Origin: DATKPE01 sp035524335
GTDB taxonomy: Bacteria > Bacteroidota > Ignavibacteria > UBA10030 > SZUA-254
DNA: 64,000 nt
Direction: 5' to 3'
NCBI GenBank assembly: GCA_035524335.1
Contig: DATKPE010000010.1
Span: 106,567 to 170,566 of the forward strand
Shown here: positions 52,622 through 61,307 of the stretch, piece after piece
How positions within the stretch are numbered: the first letter of the stretch is position 1
Layout: each line of letters opens with the position of its first letter
Position numbers and translations under genes: made by a program
Notes under the pieces: generated by a model
Databases searched by the model: none
Told to the model about the DNA's origin: nothing
What the model saw: only the letters and a program-made list of their open reading frames with translations

Positions 52622-53215
52622 CTACTGTCCGTTGAATGCCTGCAGGCGAAACCCGGCCGGCACGCGAAATTTTTCCGCGGGAACCGGGACGTTTTCCTCG
52701 ATGTGCGCCGCCCGCAGTGTCGTCACCGTCCGGGCTGACGCCACTTCGCTGAAAAGGAGAATCCCCGCCCATCCCGCATAGGTACTCCTGGCCGATCTGT
52801 TCCTGACTACATACGACCCGCACTGTTTGCCCGCCACCGTGATGTCGGGAAGAAGATGTGCACTGCCGTCCTTCTTTGCCTGCACCGGCACCTGATCCCA
52901 GCTGTACCGGAGTTCCGTCCGGTTTTTCGCGCTTCCCATGACGTATGCGGTTTTTCGTTTGATGGAATAAATTTTCCTGCCGTCGTTAAGGAACGTTTCT
53001 TCGAGAATGTCGTTTCTGTAGGTTTCGCGGCATTCCTTCATGCCGTAATCGTCGAATGAAACCACGAGACGGTTGACAAGCGTCGATTTTCCAAGGGTGA
53101 TCGTCTGGTCGTAGGTGATGATGCCCGACCGGATGCCGTACGCAGGCGGGGCCCCTGTTGCTATCAGGGGCGGAAAAAACGCGAAAACAAGCTGAAGAAG
53201 AACGGTTATTTTCAT
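52622..53215 (-). CDS. secreted protein of unknown function
   Basis: ATG at 53215 (GGAG eight nt upstream) gives 197 residues with a signal peptide (MKITVLLQLVFAFFPPLIATGA). The mature chain is beta-rich (SGIITYDQTITLGKSTLVNRL, then GRKIYSIKRKTAYVMG and VAGKQCGSYVVRN). This is reminiscent of DUF4412-type lipoprotein-like domains that sit in the periplasm, but I cannot assign it firmly. It converges on the porin gene with a 15-bp gap and has its own promoter. Confidence 0.65.
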   Translation of the reverse strand: MKITVLLQLVFAFFPPLIATGAPPAYGIRSGIITYDQTITLGKSTLVNRLVVSFDDYGMKECRETYRNDILEETFLNDGRKIYSIKRKTAYVMGSAKNRTELRYSWDQVPVQAKKDGSAHLLPDITVAGKQCGSYVVRNRSARSTYAGWAGILLFSEVASARTVTTLRAAHIEENVPVPAEKFRVPAGFRLQAFNGQ

Positions 53216-53250
53216 CTCTTTTTCTCCGTGATGTTTCCCGGCCGAAATTA

Positions 53251-53279
53251 AGTATACCATGCGACCACGAAAACCTCAA
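53251..53279 (-). promoter_or_regulatory. sigma70 promoter of the secreted-protein gene
   Basis: Minus strand TTGAGG (53274-53279), 17 bp, TATACT (53251-53256), about 30 nt of leader. Confidence 0.75.
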
Positions 53280-53369
53280 AAGGATGTTGATCTGCGTCGT
53301 GTTTTTCGGCCGGAGGCGCTGATTTCTTTTCGGATTGATGGGTTTTACCGTGGGATCGGGGAAAGAATA

Positions 53370-53398
53370 TTGAAAATCAGACGTAAATATTTTATTAT
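53370..53398 (+). promoter_or_regulatory. sigma70 promoter of the GIY-YIG-like gene
   Basis: TTGAAA (53370-53375), 17 bp, TATTAT (53393-53398), start near 53405. Confidence 0.75.
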
Positions 53399-53403
53399 AA
53401 CAT

Positions 53404-53422
53404 TCACAGATACCGCCTGTGA
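53404..53422. promoter_or_regulatory. inverted repeat over the transcription start
   Basis: TCACAG-ATACCGC-CTGTGA, perfect 6-bp arms, covering about +1 to +18 of the predicted transcript: a position suited to repression. Confidence 0.4.
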
Positions 53423-53458
53423 TAAAAATAACCGGGCCGGGAACGAAAGGTGTTGAGG

Positions 53459-53827
53459 ATGAAGACGAAACAGGAATTGAAAAGGGAGTACCGGGAGCGG
53501 AAAAAACCCGCGGGTATTTTTCAGATCAGAAATCTGGTCAACGGAAAAGTTCTGCTGGGAAGCAGTCTGAACCTGGAAGGTCCGCTGAACAGTCACAAAT
53601 TCATGCTCACGATCGGCCGCCATCGGAACGAACTCCTTCAGCAGGAATGGAACCGGTTCGGTCCGAACAGCTTCGTGTTCGAAATCCTGGAGGAGGTCCG
53701 GATCAAGGACGATCCGAACTTCAACCTGAGCGATGAACTGACCCTGCTGGAAGAGATCTGGCTCGAAAAGGTTCAGCCGTTCGGGGAGAGGGGATATAAT
53801 ACCGACCGCAGCATCCGTCAGGCATAG
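53459..53827 (+). CDS. degenerate GIY-YIG nuclease-family protein
   Basis: ATG at 53459 gives 122 residues; an in-frame GTG at 53450 is less likely because AAAGG is spaced for the ATG. The fold is recognisable from AGIFQIRNLVNGKVLLGSS, HKFMLTIGRHRNELLQQEW, FGPNSFVFEILEEV and the C-terminal EEIWLEKVQPFGERGYN. The family motif normally reads GIY ... YIG; here it reads GIF ... LLG, so both motif tyrosines are replaced. The Arg and Glu positions appear kept. The protein may bind DNA without cutting it efficiently. It sits alone under its own promoter. Confidence 0.82.
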   Translation: MKTKQELKREYRERKKPAGIFQIRNLVNGKVLLGSSLNLEGPLNSHKFMLTIGRHRNELLQQEWNRFGPNSFVFEILEEVRIKDDPNFNLSDELTLLEEIWLEKVQPFGERGYNTDRSIRQA

Positions 53828-53874
53828 ACGTCGGTCCGGCCGCTCCGTGGCTCTGCGGAGGCGGCGGGCCGGCT

Positions 53875-54999
53875 TCAGTTTCGCACAATCGCTTCAATTG
53901 CCTCAAGTGCGCGGGGATCATCGCTCTGGCTCAGCCAGAAGATCGCCTTTTTCCTGATCCTCGGATCGGCGTGATTCCGGGCAATCGCAATCAGCGGGTC
54001 GATGCCGTTGTTGTCGGGAAGCTGGGTGAGCGCGAACAGGGCGCTTTCCTCGACATCGAAATCGTCATCGCCCATGGCGATGTTGTGCAGGGAGGCGACG
54101 GCCTTCCGCGTGGCCCTCTGGCCAAGCCAGAAGGCGGCATTCTTCCTCATGTCCCGGTCTCCCTTCTCCGAGGCAAGCCTCACAAGTGCTTCCGTCCCGG
54201 CGCTGTCGTTCAGCAGGGAGAGGGCGAACACCGCCTTCTCCCGGACCGATTCTGAGCGGTCGTGCCGCGCCGCCTCTTCGAGAAGCGCCCCCGCGCCGGA
54301 ACCATTCGTTTCCCCCATCCAGAAGGCGGCTTCCTCGCGGAGAGAACTCTCGCCGGATCCGGTCAGCACCGAGGCGAGAAATCCGAGAACCCTGTCGGTT
54401 GCAGTGTGGCATCCGGCGGCAAGCAGGATGGTTTTTCGCGCCTCTTCCGAGGAAGTCTGCGCATAGACCGAGCGGAGCAGGTCGATGCTTTCCTCTTGCG
54501 ATCCCGCTCCAAGCCAGAGAATCTCGCCGCCGCCGAGGTCGACATGCAGGGAGATATTGCTGACGACGGCATTGTCGACCTTCCCGCGCCCGCCTCCGGG
54601 CAGGTGAAAAAGAATGCCGATCTCTTTCAGAACCTGGGAATCTGAATCGGATCCTCCGAAGGTAAAGGAGCCCTCGCATGTCGTGCCGCTCCCGAGTCCT
54701 TCAGGAACGGTCTGTCCGGCCGGTATCGGCACGCCGAGGATTTCTCCCAGCGTCGGCAGTCGGCCGTCCCTGTCCCCGTCCCATCTTCCGATGAATGAAT
54801 GCCTCCCCATTTTTTTCTGAATGACATATCCCACCCAACAGCCCGCAGGCCGGCGAACGGCTTCACCGGCGGCCCACTGCCACCGGGCGTTCAGGCCGGC
54901 GGTCGATTCCGGCGGACGGATCACGGTTTGTGCCGCCGCTCCCGCGCAGAAGAGAGCCACAGGAATGAAACCCACTGCGAAACGAACGGTTCTCAGCAT
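53875..54999 (-). CDS. secreted HEAT-repeat protein, last gene of the sigma-factor operon
   Basis: This is a 374-residue protein with a signal peptide (VGFIPVALFCAGAAAQ). An N-terminal domain of about 150 residues has a Gly-rich loop region (GSGTTCEGSFTFGGSDSDSQ). About six HEAT-like repeats follow, each with an A-F-W/A-L-G/S core (REEAAFWMGETNG, REKAVFALSLLND, RKNAAFWLGQRAT, EESALFALTQLPD, RKKAIFWLSQSDD). GGAG lies 9 nt before the ATG, 2 bp after the stop of the preceding HEAT protein. The repeats form a superhelical protein-binding surface in the periplasm; the partner is unknown. Confidence 0.83.
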   Translation of the reverse strand: MLRTVRFAVGFIPVALFCAGAAAQTVIRPPESTAGLNARWQWAAGEAVRRPAGCWVGYVIQKKMGRHSFIGRWDGDRDGRLPTLGEILGVPIPAGQTVPEGLGSGTTCEGSFTFGGSDSDSQVLKEIGILFHLPGGGRGKVDNAVVSNISLHVDLGGGEILWLGAGSQEESIDLLRSVYAQTSSEEARKTILLAAGCHTATDRVLGFLASVLTGSGESSLREEAAFWMGETNGSGAGALLEEAARHDRSESVREKAVFALSLLNDSAGTEALVRLASEKGDRDMRKNAAFWLGQRATRKAVASLHNIAMGDDDFDVEESALFALTQLPDNNGIDPLIAIARNHADPRIRKKAIFWLSQSDDPRALEAIEAIVRN

Positions 55000-55001
55000 G
55001 T

Positions 55002-56594
55002 TTATTTCTCCTGTTGACTGCCCTGCAGGATTTCCACGAGGGCCGACTTGGCTTTCTCTGTTCCGATCTGACCGAGGGCGTTCACGGCCGCACTCCGGAT
55101 CCGTTTTTGTTCTCCGCTCCGGGCAAGCTCTTTGAGAACCGGGACGGCCGCGTCGTTTTCCGTGTTGCCGAGGGAATAGACCGCGGCGAGCCGGAGATCC
55201 GGATCTTCGCCGGCCGATTGAGCGATTTTCCCGAGGAGCGGTATCGTGGCGGGATTATCATGGTCCATCTGATAGAGTGCCTGTTTCTTGACCTCGAGCG
55301 ATTTCGATTTCGTGATGATTTCCATCAGCAGGCCGGGTTTATCCTTATCGTCGCTTCCGCTGAGAGCATAGAGCGCGGTCTTGGCGATATCCTCGTCCGG
55401 ACTGGTCATGGCGGTCTGCTTGAGGAATTCGAAGGCCGCGGGAGTTCCCGTGTTGCCGAGGCTGTGGAGGGCGGCCTCGGACGTTTTCGGGTCCTTGCCG
55501 CCGCGGATGATGTCCTCGAGGGCGGTGACCGCCCGTGCCGAACCGATGTTGCCGAGGGCATAGGCGGCCGAGCTCCGGAGTTTGGGATCGGCGTCGGTCA
55601 GAGCGGTCTGTTCGAGCATCGGCACGGCTTCCTCACCGTCCTGATTGCCGAGGGTATACATTGCGGCCTCGCGGACATCCCGGTCGGTCGACTGCTTCAG
55701 GATTTTGTTGAGGGCGGCGACCGCGTCGTTCCCGGAGATGTTGCCGAGCGCGTAGGTGGCCTTCTTGGCGAGATCCCTGTCGGGATCGGTGAGGGCGATG
55801 TCGCCGATAAACGTCGCAATGTCCGGCGCATCGGAGTTTCCGAGCGCATAGAGCGCCGTCATGCGGAGTTCCGCATCTGCCCTGGACCGGACGATATCCT
55901 TCAGCGCGGTCTGCGATTCGGGATGGTCGTCGTTCCCGAGGGCGTAGATAGCGTCTTTGCGCACCTTCATGCTCGCATCGGTTGAAGCGATCTCGATGAG
56001 TTTCTTCCGGCTTTCCGGGAGGTCGAAGTTGGCGAGCACATAAACGATTTTGCTCCGCATGCTTTCGCTCTTTGTCTGCGCATAGAGCCCGGACACGGCG
56101 TCGAGCGCCTTTTTGTCGCCCATGTTCCCGAGGGCGTAAAGGGCGCTGAGTTTCACGTCCTCATCCTCTTCGGTGTTCAGGCCGTCCACGAGCGCCTTGT
56201 ACTGCGGTTTCCCCTCCTTCGCAAGGCCGTATGCCAGGTTCACCATCGCCGATTTGGCGTCGTTGATCCATTTGCTCTTCGGAAAGGATTTGACAAAATC
56301 GCGGTAGCAGTCGAACACCGTCTCCTTCATTTCACCCAGCTTGTCGCGGGTATAGCAGTGCCAGTACGAGGCGGCGTCCGCCATCGCGCTCCGGGGAAAT
56401 TTTCCAAGATACGAGTCGAATGCCGATTTCGCCTCCGTCCATTTTTCGTCCAGAATGTAGCCGTAAGCTTTTTCATACGCCTTCTCGGCCGATTCCTGCG
56501 CAAGGAGCGCCGGGTGGACGACGATCTGTATTCCCAGAAATGCCGCCATGACGATGGCGGTGAAGCGGCGTCGCGTGCCTGTATGTCTGTTCAT
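55002..56594 (-). CDS. secreted TPR-HEAT-repeat protein of the sigma-factor operon
   Basis: ATG at 56594 overlaps the anti-sigma stop (ATGA) and gives 530 residues; the longer frame runs through the anti-sigma gene and is rejected. A signal peptide (FTAIVMAAFLGIQIVVHPALLAQ) is followed by a TPR-like part (EKAYEKAYGYILDEKWTEAK and YLGKFPRSAMADAASYWHCY, residues 35-130). About twelve HEAT repeats with a strongly repeated ALYALGN signature follow. The overlapping gene order suggests the protein works with the anti-sigma factor, perhaps as a periplasmic scaffold or sensor. That function is inferred. Confidence 0.86.
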   Translation of the reverse strand: MNRHTGTRRRFTAIVMAAFLGIQIVVHPALLAQESAEKAYEKAYGYILDEKWTEAKSAFDSYLGKFPRSAMADAASYWHCYTRDKLGEMKETVFDCYRDFVKSFPKSKWINDAKSAMVNLAYGLAKEGKPQYKALVDGLNTEEDEDVKLSALYALGNMGDKKALDAVSGLYAQTKSESMRSKIVYVLANFDLPESRKKLIEIASTDASMKVRKDAIYALGNDDHPESQTALKDIVRSRADAELRMTALYALGNSDAPDIATFIGDIALTDPDRDLAKKATYALGNISGNDAVAALNKILKQSTDRDVREAAMYTLGNQDGEEAVPMLEQTALTDADPKLRSSAAYALGNIGSARAVTALEDIIRGGKDPKTSEAALHSLGNTGTPAAFEFLKQTAMTSPDEDIAKTALYALSGSDDKDKPGLLMEIITKSKSLEVKKQALYQMDHDNPATIPLLGKIAQSAGEDPDLRLAAVYSLGNTENDAAVPVLKELARSGEQKRIRSAAVNALGQIGTEKAKSALVEILQGSQQEK

Positions 56595-57400
56595 AATGGT
56601 ACCCTGCGTGATGACGAATGATATGTGCCGGTCTTCCTGACCGGATGGTTGTTGTTTTTCATCTCCTGCATGTTGATCCTGAGGAGAATCGAATTCTTGC
56701 TGATGCCGTCCTTTACCAGCTCGACCATCGGAACACCGGGCCGGATGTCGATGTTCGCAAGCTGGAGGAGAATGACCTCGAGGCTCTGGATAAGCTGACG
56801 GAGCTGCTGCTGATCGGGCCGGTTCAAAGCCGCCTTGATCACGACTCCACGGTCGAGAAGCTCCCGGGAGGCGCGCTGCTGGGATGCGAGGAGCTCGGGT
56901 GAATATGCATCCGGCTCGCCGTTCACCACCCCGAGCAGGATGTTCTTCGAGCGGTCGAGATACGAAGCCACCATCGCGGCGACGCTGTCGGGCGCTTCCC
57001 GATTGGTCTGGAGCGATGCCGCCTGATTGCCGACGCTGTTTCCGGGCGCAAACCACGATCTGCCGAGGTAGATCCCCGCCGCGATGAGAAGGAGCGCGGC
57101 AATGCCGTACGCCCATCTGGGAATTCTTTGCGGAAGGGGAAGGAAAATAACTTTTCTGGCGGGACCGGTCTTCCGTATGCCGTCCATCACCCTGTCGGCG
57201 TATCCGCTCCAGTATGCATCGCCCGGTTCGTCGACGCGCCTGCGGTTCATGAACGTCACCGTCGACGCCATGCCGTCGTACAGCGCGGAACAGCCGGAAC
57301 ACGTTCTGCGGTGTTCTTCAAACTGATCAAGATCCGAGCCCGTCAGCTCATGATAGAGCGCGGAAGGCGCCAGGTCCCGGAACTGCTCACAGCTGATCAT
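56591..57400 (-). CDS. membrane anti-sigma factor with zinc finger
   Basis: This is a 269-residue protein. The N-terminal cytoplasmic part has a zf-HC2-type anti-sigma finger (EEHRRTCSGCSALYDG, near residues 27-43). A membrane segment lies at about 95-115 (YGIAALLLIAAGIYLG) and the C-terminal part is periplasmic and helical. It overlaps the sigma gene upstream (ATGA) and the HEAT gene downstream (ATGA). It would hold the sigma factor inactive until an envelope signal is received; this is the usual logic of such pairs. Confidence 0.88.
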   Translation of the reverse strand: MISCEQFRDLAPSALYHELTGSDLDQFEEHRRTCSGCSALYDGMASTVTFMNRRRVDEPGDAYWSGYADRVMDGIRKTGPARKVIFLPLPQRIPRWAYGIAALLLIAAGIYLGRSWFAPGNSVGNQAASLQTNREAPDSVAAMVASYLDRSKNILLGVVNGEPDAYSPELLASQQRASRELLDRGVVIKAALNRPDQQQLRQLIQSLEVILLQLANIDIRPGVPMVELVKDGISKNSILLRINMQEMKNNNHPVRKTGTYHSSSRRVPL

Positions 57401-57987
57401 GCTTCCTCCAGTCCATATTCTTTCCTGAACATCGCCAGATCCTTCTGGAGCCGCTGAATGGCTCTGAAGAGATGCGATTTGACGGTTCCCTCCGCGACGT
57501 CGAGTATTTCCGCGATCTGGCGGAGCGGAAGGTCGTGATAATGCCGGAGAACGAAGACCGAGCGTTCATTCGGCGAGAGACCCGAGAGTGCGTGTTCGAT
57601 CTTCGCCTGGATCATGGCCGCATCGGCGATCCGGTCAGGAGCGTTTGGTCTGGACTGTCCGGACCCGCCGGCCATCGAATCATCATCATACTCCGTGACA
57701 ATGTGCTTTTTCATTTTCCTTGCGTCAATCCCTGCGTTAACGGTGATGCGGTAGAGCCAGGTCGTCCATTTTGACGTGCCCCGGAACGACGGAAGCGATC
57801 GGTGAGCCTTCAGGAATACTTCCTGGGAGAGATCCTCGGCGTCCTGCCGGTTTCCGGTGAGGTCGTAGGCAAGCCGGTAGACGAATTTCATCGAACGTTC
57901 CACCAGTTCGCGGAACGCGTCGGGATCGCCGTTTCGGGCTCTGTGCACCAGAGTTGCTTCTTCTACCACGTGGTCTCCATCGTTCAC
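57397..57987 (-). CDS. ECF-type RNA polymerase sigma factor
   Basis: This is a 196-residue sigma-70 family protein with only regions 2 and 4. Region 2 reads NRQDAEDLSQEVFLKAHRSL then KWTTWLYRITVN. Region 4 reads LSPNERSVFVLRHYHDLPLR then VAEGTVKSHLFRAIQRL. The start used is GTG at 57987; a later in-frame GTG at 57969 is possible, and no strong Shine-Dalgarno site decides. It is the first gene of a four-gene operon with overlapping ends. Confidence 0.93.
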   Translation of the reverse strand: MNDGDHVVEEATLVHRARNGDPDAFRELVERSMKFVYRLAYDLTGNRQDAEDLSQEVFLKAHRSLPSFRGTSKWTTWLYRITVNAGIDARKMKKHIVTEYDDDSMAGGSGQSRPNAPDRIADAAMIQAKIEHALSGLSPNERSVFVLRHYHDLPLRQIAEILDVAEGTVKSHLFRAIQRLQKDLAMFRKEYGLEEA

Positions 57988-58005
57988 AGGATATGACGAC
58001 CGGGG

Positions 58006-58035
58006 AAGGTAAAAAGATTACAGAAGGTATCCCAA
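58006..58035 (-). promoter_or_regulatory. candidate promoter of the ECF sigma operon
   Basis: Minus strand TTGGGA (58030-58035), 18 bp, TACCTT (58006-58011). An ECF-like GGAATT just upstream (plus strand AATTCC near 58034-58039) could alternatively be a -35 for autoregulation. Confidence 0.4.
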
Positions 58036-58087
58036 TTCCGGCCGGCTGTGAAGACGCAGAATGGGGATGAATCGGCGGGTAGGGCCC

Positions 58088-60733
58088 TCAGGGGGCAAGC
58101 CAGTAGGCGATTTTCACGAGGAAAATGTTGTCCGGCTGGGAACGGAGGATATCACCCATATCCCGGGAGAATTCGAAGTCGCCCGGATTATCGGGATTGA
58201 ACCGCGATTGCGTCCAGACCAGATAGAGGGTCGAACCGGGGGTGAATTCCCACCGGAGGACCATATCTCCCCGGAGCGATTTTATGTTGAAGTCGGGCCG
58301 GGAGAAGGTGAACGGCGCCGCGGGTCCGGGACCGTCCGGATCGACATGATACACAGAGTCGTACGCAATGGTCGAAACACCCGAACCGAACAGATTGAAA
58401 TCGTAGCTGCGGGGGCGAGCAAGTTCCTTGAAATTGCTGAACGCTCCGACCGAAAGAAGCGGCTGGATGAATGCCTCAAGGGTCAGAACGGGGGTGAAAG
58501 CCCAGTTGATCCGGATGCCTGCGCTGACCGTGGTCTGGTGCATCTCGCCGAAGACGTACCTGTTCCCGCCGGTCGCACGCGCCGTGGGGTCGGCAAACGC
58601 CCCGATCCACTGCGTGTTTTCCCAGTCCTTGTCGAGCTCGGGGCTCACGATCACCTCGACATTTGTTGCCGGTTTCCAGTCGAGGTTCACGGAGTACGAT
58701 CCAGTGCGCGTGTAGCTTGCCTCGTAAACGTCGAAATTCAGACCCGGTATGAACGTACTGCGGCTGTCGCCGTTGATCCATCCGGAAATTTCATATCCGA
58801 TCGGGTCGAGTGTTTTCGGGCCTCCGCGGGTGCGGCGGTCGCTCACCACCGCCGGATTATACGCGTAGGAGTACCCGATCTCCAGATAGCTCGGGAGGAC
58901 GATGTCGCTGCTTTCCCACAGGCCCTGCCAGGTTTTATCCCAGCCGAAATCGAAACTCCGGAACACGGCGGCTTCCACCTGAAGGCTCTGGTACCAGGAG
59001 GTGGGAACGGCCCAGCTGTATCTGGCGCCGAGGTGTGTGTTGATGATGTCGGTGTGCCACTGAAAACCCAGATCGTCGACATCGAAGCCGGGCGAGATCA
59101 CCCCGAGAGCGCCGTTGACGGTAAAATTTCCCTTCTGTTTCGTGATGAAGATGCGTCCTCCGTAGCCGTCGAGCGATGTTGCTGAGCTGTCGAGATGAAC
59201 GTAGCCGGCGTCCGGACGCTGGAAGTAGTGCTGGCCGTCCTGCTGAAGGGTGAGAAGCCGGGTTGGACTTCCGGTGAGGCGCGTGTATCCCGTCCAGAAC
59301 CGCATGGCCCACGCTTTTTCGCTGTCGAAGGAGACCCACCCGTCCAGTCCGCCGGTGAAGGCGTTGTTGTTGATCTGATCCCGCAGACTGCCGGACCGGA
59401 AATCGCGCTGGGTGAAGGTTGAAATCAGGCCGAGGCCGTCTCTGCCATTGTCGATTTCGCGCAGGAGGCGGAGAACGTTATAAGAGGCGAGCGGTTCCAC
59501 TTCCTGCGTCGATCGGACGCCGGCCGAATCGACGTCGGCGGATTCGCTCGAGGTCACGGCACTGATCGCCCCGATGTTCCAGCCGTCGGCGGTTTTGCCC
59601 GAGAGTTTCGAGGCGCCGAGGATGTGTGTTCCCGACGGGATGTCGGCATAATCGGCTCCCGAAACGGAGCCCTCCGGCGCCCGGCCGATGCGCCTGCTGT
59701 AAAACAGGGTCGGATCCGACCAGTTGAAGCTCCAGCTGTTGCTCGTGCCGCCCCTGCCGAAGTTGAAAATTGAAGAGCCTTCCAGAAAGAACGGCCGTTT
59801 TTCGTCGAAATAGGTTTCCACGTCGCTGAGGTTGACGACCGCCGGATCGACCTCCACTTGTCCAAAGTCGGGGTTGATGGCGCCGTCGACTGTGATATTG
59901 GTGCCGATCCCGAGTTTGAAATCTGCTCCGACCCCGGGGGTATAGGCGGAACCGGTGTGGAACGGATCTCCGGCGTCATGTGGCGCGTATTCCGCCTTGC
60001 CTGTGATGTAGGGAAGTATTTCGAGACGCCCGGGAGGATCGATCTTCTCGATGCCGTTCAGCGCCGGAAAACGAGAGACGAAACCCGAGCCGTTTTTCGG
60101 GGTGAAAGCGATATAATCGGTCTCATTCCGGCGGGCGATGACCCGTTTGCAGTTTATCGCCCAGTGATATCCGTCCCCGGTGGTGAACCGGAGCTGAGAA
60201 TAGGGAATGCGGAATTCGGCCGTCCAGCCCTGCGCATCGACACGGGTTTTCCCCTCCCACACGCCGTCCCAGGAATTGTCGTTGAAATCATCGTTGTAGA
60301 GCGTGCCGTCGTACATCGTTCCGGCGGCGTTCAATCCGAAATAAAATCCGCTCTGCTTGTCGTGATAGGCATCGATGTAGACGGTGATGGCGTCGGCGAG
60401 AATCTGAGCGTCCTTTCTCGCGAGCCGCTGTTCTACCGAATCGGGCGCGGTGTCCTCCAGCCGGGCGCCGATGTACAGGGCGTTATCATCGTATCCCACC
60501 CAGATTTCCGTACGTTCGGTCGGCGGTTTGTTTTCATCCGGATCACGCTGGGTGAACTTTGTGAATCCCGGACGAAGGTAGAGAGATTCGGTCAGATTTC
60601 CATCGATGTTCATCGGTTCCGAGATCCGGACGGCATCGACCGATAACGTTTGTGAGGTATCCGGTGGTTCCGCATCTGCGGACCGGTACAATGCCAGGAG
60701 GGCGGGGAGACACATCAGTATCAGGCGGCGCAT
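58088..60733 (-). CDS. DUF5916 outer-membrane protein with CBM9-like N-domain
   Basis: This is an 881-residue protein with a signal peptide (MRRLILMCLPALLALYRSADA). The CBM9-like domain occupies about 30-220 (PMNIDGNLTESLYLRPGF, then NALYIGARLEDTAPDSV and WTAEFRIPYSQLRF). The DUF5916 region follows with INPDFGQVEVDPAVVNLSD and FDEKRPFFLEGSSIFNFGRG, then a long barrel. It is the second protein of this family in the window (other copy 34203-36479); the two are clearly diverged. The ligand is unknown. It lies downstream of, but is oriented with, the sigma-factor operon; its own promoter was not found. Confidence 0.89.
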   Translation of the reverse strand: MRRLILMCLPALLALYRSADAEPPDTSQTLSVDAVRISEPMNIDGNLTESLYLRPGFTKFTQRDPDENKPPTERTEIWVGYDDNALYIGARLEDTAPDSVEQRLARKDAQILADAITVYIDAYHDKQSGFYFGLNAAGTMYDGTLYNDDFNDNSWDGVWEGKTRVDAQGWTAEFRIPYSQLRFTTGDGYHWAINCKRVIARRNETDYIAFTPKNGSGFVSRFPALNGIEKIDPPGRLEILPYITGKAEYAPHDAGDPFHTGSAYTPGVGADFKLGIGTNITVDGAINPDFGQVEVDPAVVNLSDVETYFDEKRPFFLEGSSIFNFGRGGTSNSWSFNWSDPTLFYSRRIGRAPEGSVSGADYADIPSGTHILGASKLSGKTADGWNIGAISAVTSSESADVDSAGVRSTQEVEPLASYNVLRLLREIDNGRDGLGLISTFTQRDFRSGSLRDQINNNAFTGGLDGWVSFDSEKAWAMRFWTGYTRLTGSPTRLLTLQQDGQHYFQRPDAGYVHLDSSATSLDGYGGRIFITKQKGNFTVNGALGVISPGFDVDDLGFQWHTDIINTHLGARYSWAVPTSWYQSLQVEAAVFRSFDFGWDKTWQGLWESSDIVLPSYLEIGYSYAYNPAVVSDRRTRGGPKTLDPIGYEISGWINGDSRSTFIPGLNFDVYEASYTRTGSYSVNLDWKPATNVEVIVSPELDKDWENTQWIGAFADPTARATGGNRYVFGEMHQTTVSAGIRINWAFTPVLTLEAFIQPLLSVGAFSNFKELARPRSYDFNLFGSGVSTIAYDSVYHVDPDGPGPAAPFTFSRPDFNIKSLRGDMVLRWEFTPGSTLYLVWTQSRFNPDNPGDFEFSRDMGDILRSQPDNIFLVKIAYWLAP

Positions 60734-61307
60734 TCGGCAGTTATCCAGGGATCACGATGACGACAGATTCTGATCTCATCCGCGCGGCCTGCAGACCGAA
60801 GGGAAGAGCGTTCGATGGGTTAGACGGTCTCTGTGCGAAAAAGGTTGCGGAGGGTCTGTGGCTCTCCCCTATACATATTGATTCGCTTCCGGAGGATTAA
60901 AACGAATGAAGTCTTCCGTCGAATTCATCATATCGGCAGATCTGATCGGTACGACCTGGGAAACGGGAGATGATGATCGGCCGGTAAATTGAATCGGGCA
61001 CATTCATTTCAGTCAGACGAAATCAGATGTTTTTGTATGTGAAAAAGCATAAAGGGGAAGACGGAAATAAATACGATGCGACCGGTAATAATTTCTTTTG
61101 AAATTCTTACAAGAAAAATCAGGATTGAAAACGCCCTTATTCTGTACGGTTTGAAAGAATTTGAAGGCTTCGCCGATGGCATCCCGTTTGCAACGAGAGG
61201 GCGAGTCGGGGTTAGGCGCAAAATTGAACGTGGGGAGAGCGTGGTAAAACAAAAGATAACAACGATTTCATACCTGAAGATGGCTTCGGGTAGATCGTTA
61301 ATCAAAA
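60734..61307. other. intergenic region without a supported gene
   Basis: The 574 bp become AT-rich from about 60990. Open frames on both strands here (for example 61076-61411 plus) lack starts with ribosome-binding sites and run into the next gene, so none is accepted. I see no strong promoter for the adhesin gene; TTGAAC near 61230 with TAAAAC 15 bp later is only a weak candidate. Confidence 0.4.

Noticed and set aside
53828..53870. GC-rich imperfect hairpin after the GIY-YIG gene as a terminator
   Set aside because: The stem has a bulge and there is no T-tract.
56595..57302. N-terminal extension of the TPR-HEAT protein
   Set aside because: The extension overlaps the anti-sigma gene in another frame; ATG at 56594 has an ATGA overlap and begins a signal peptide.
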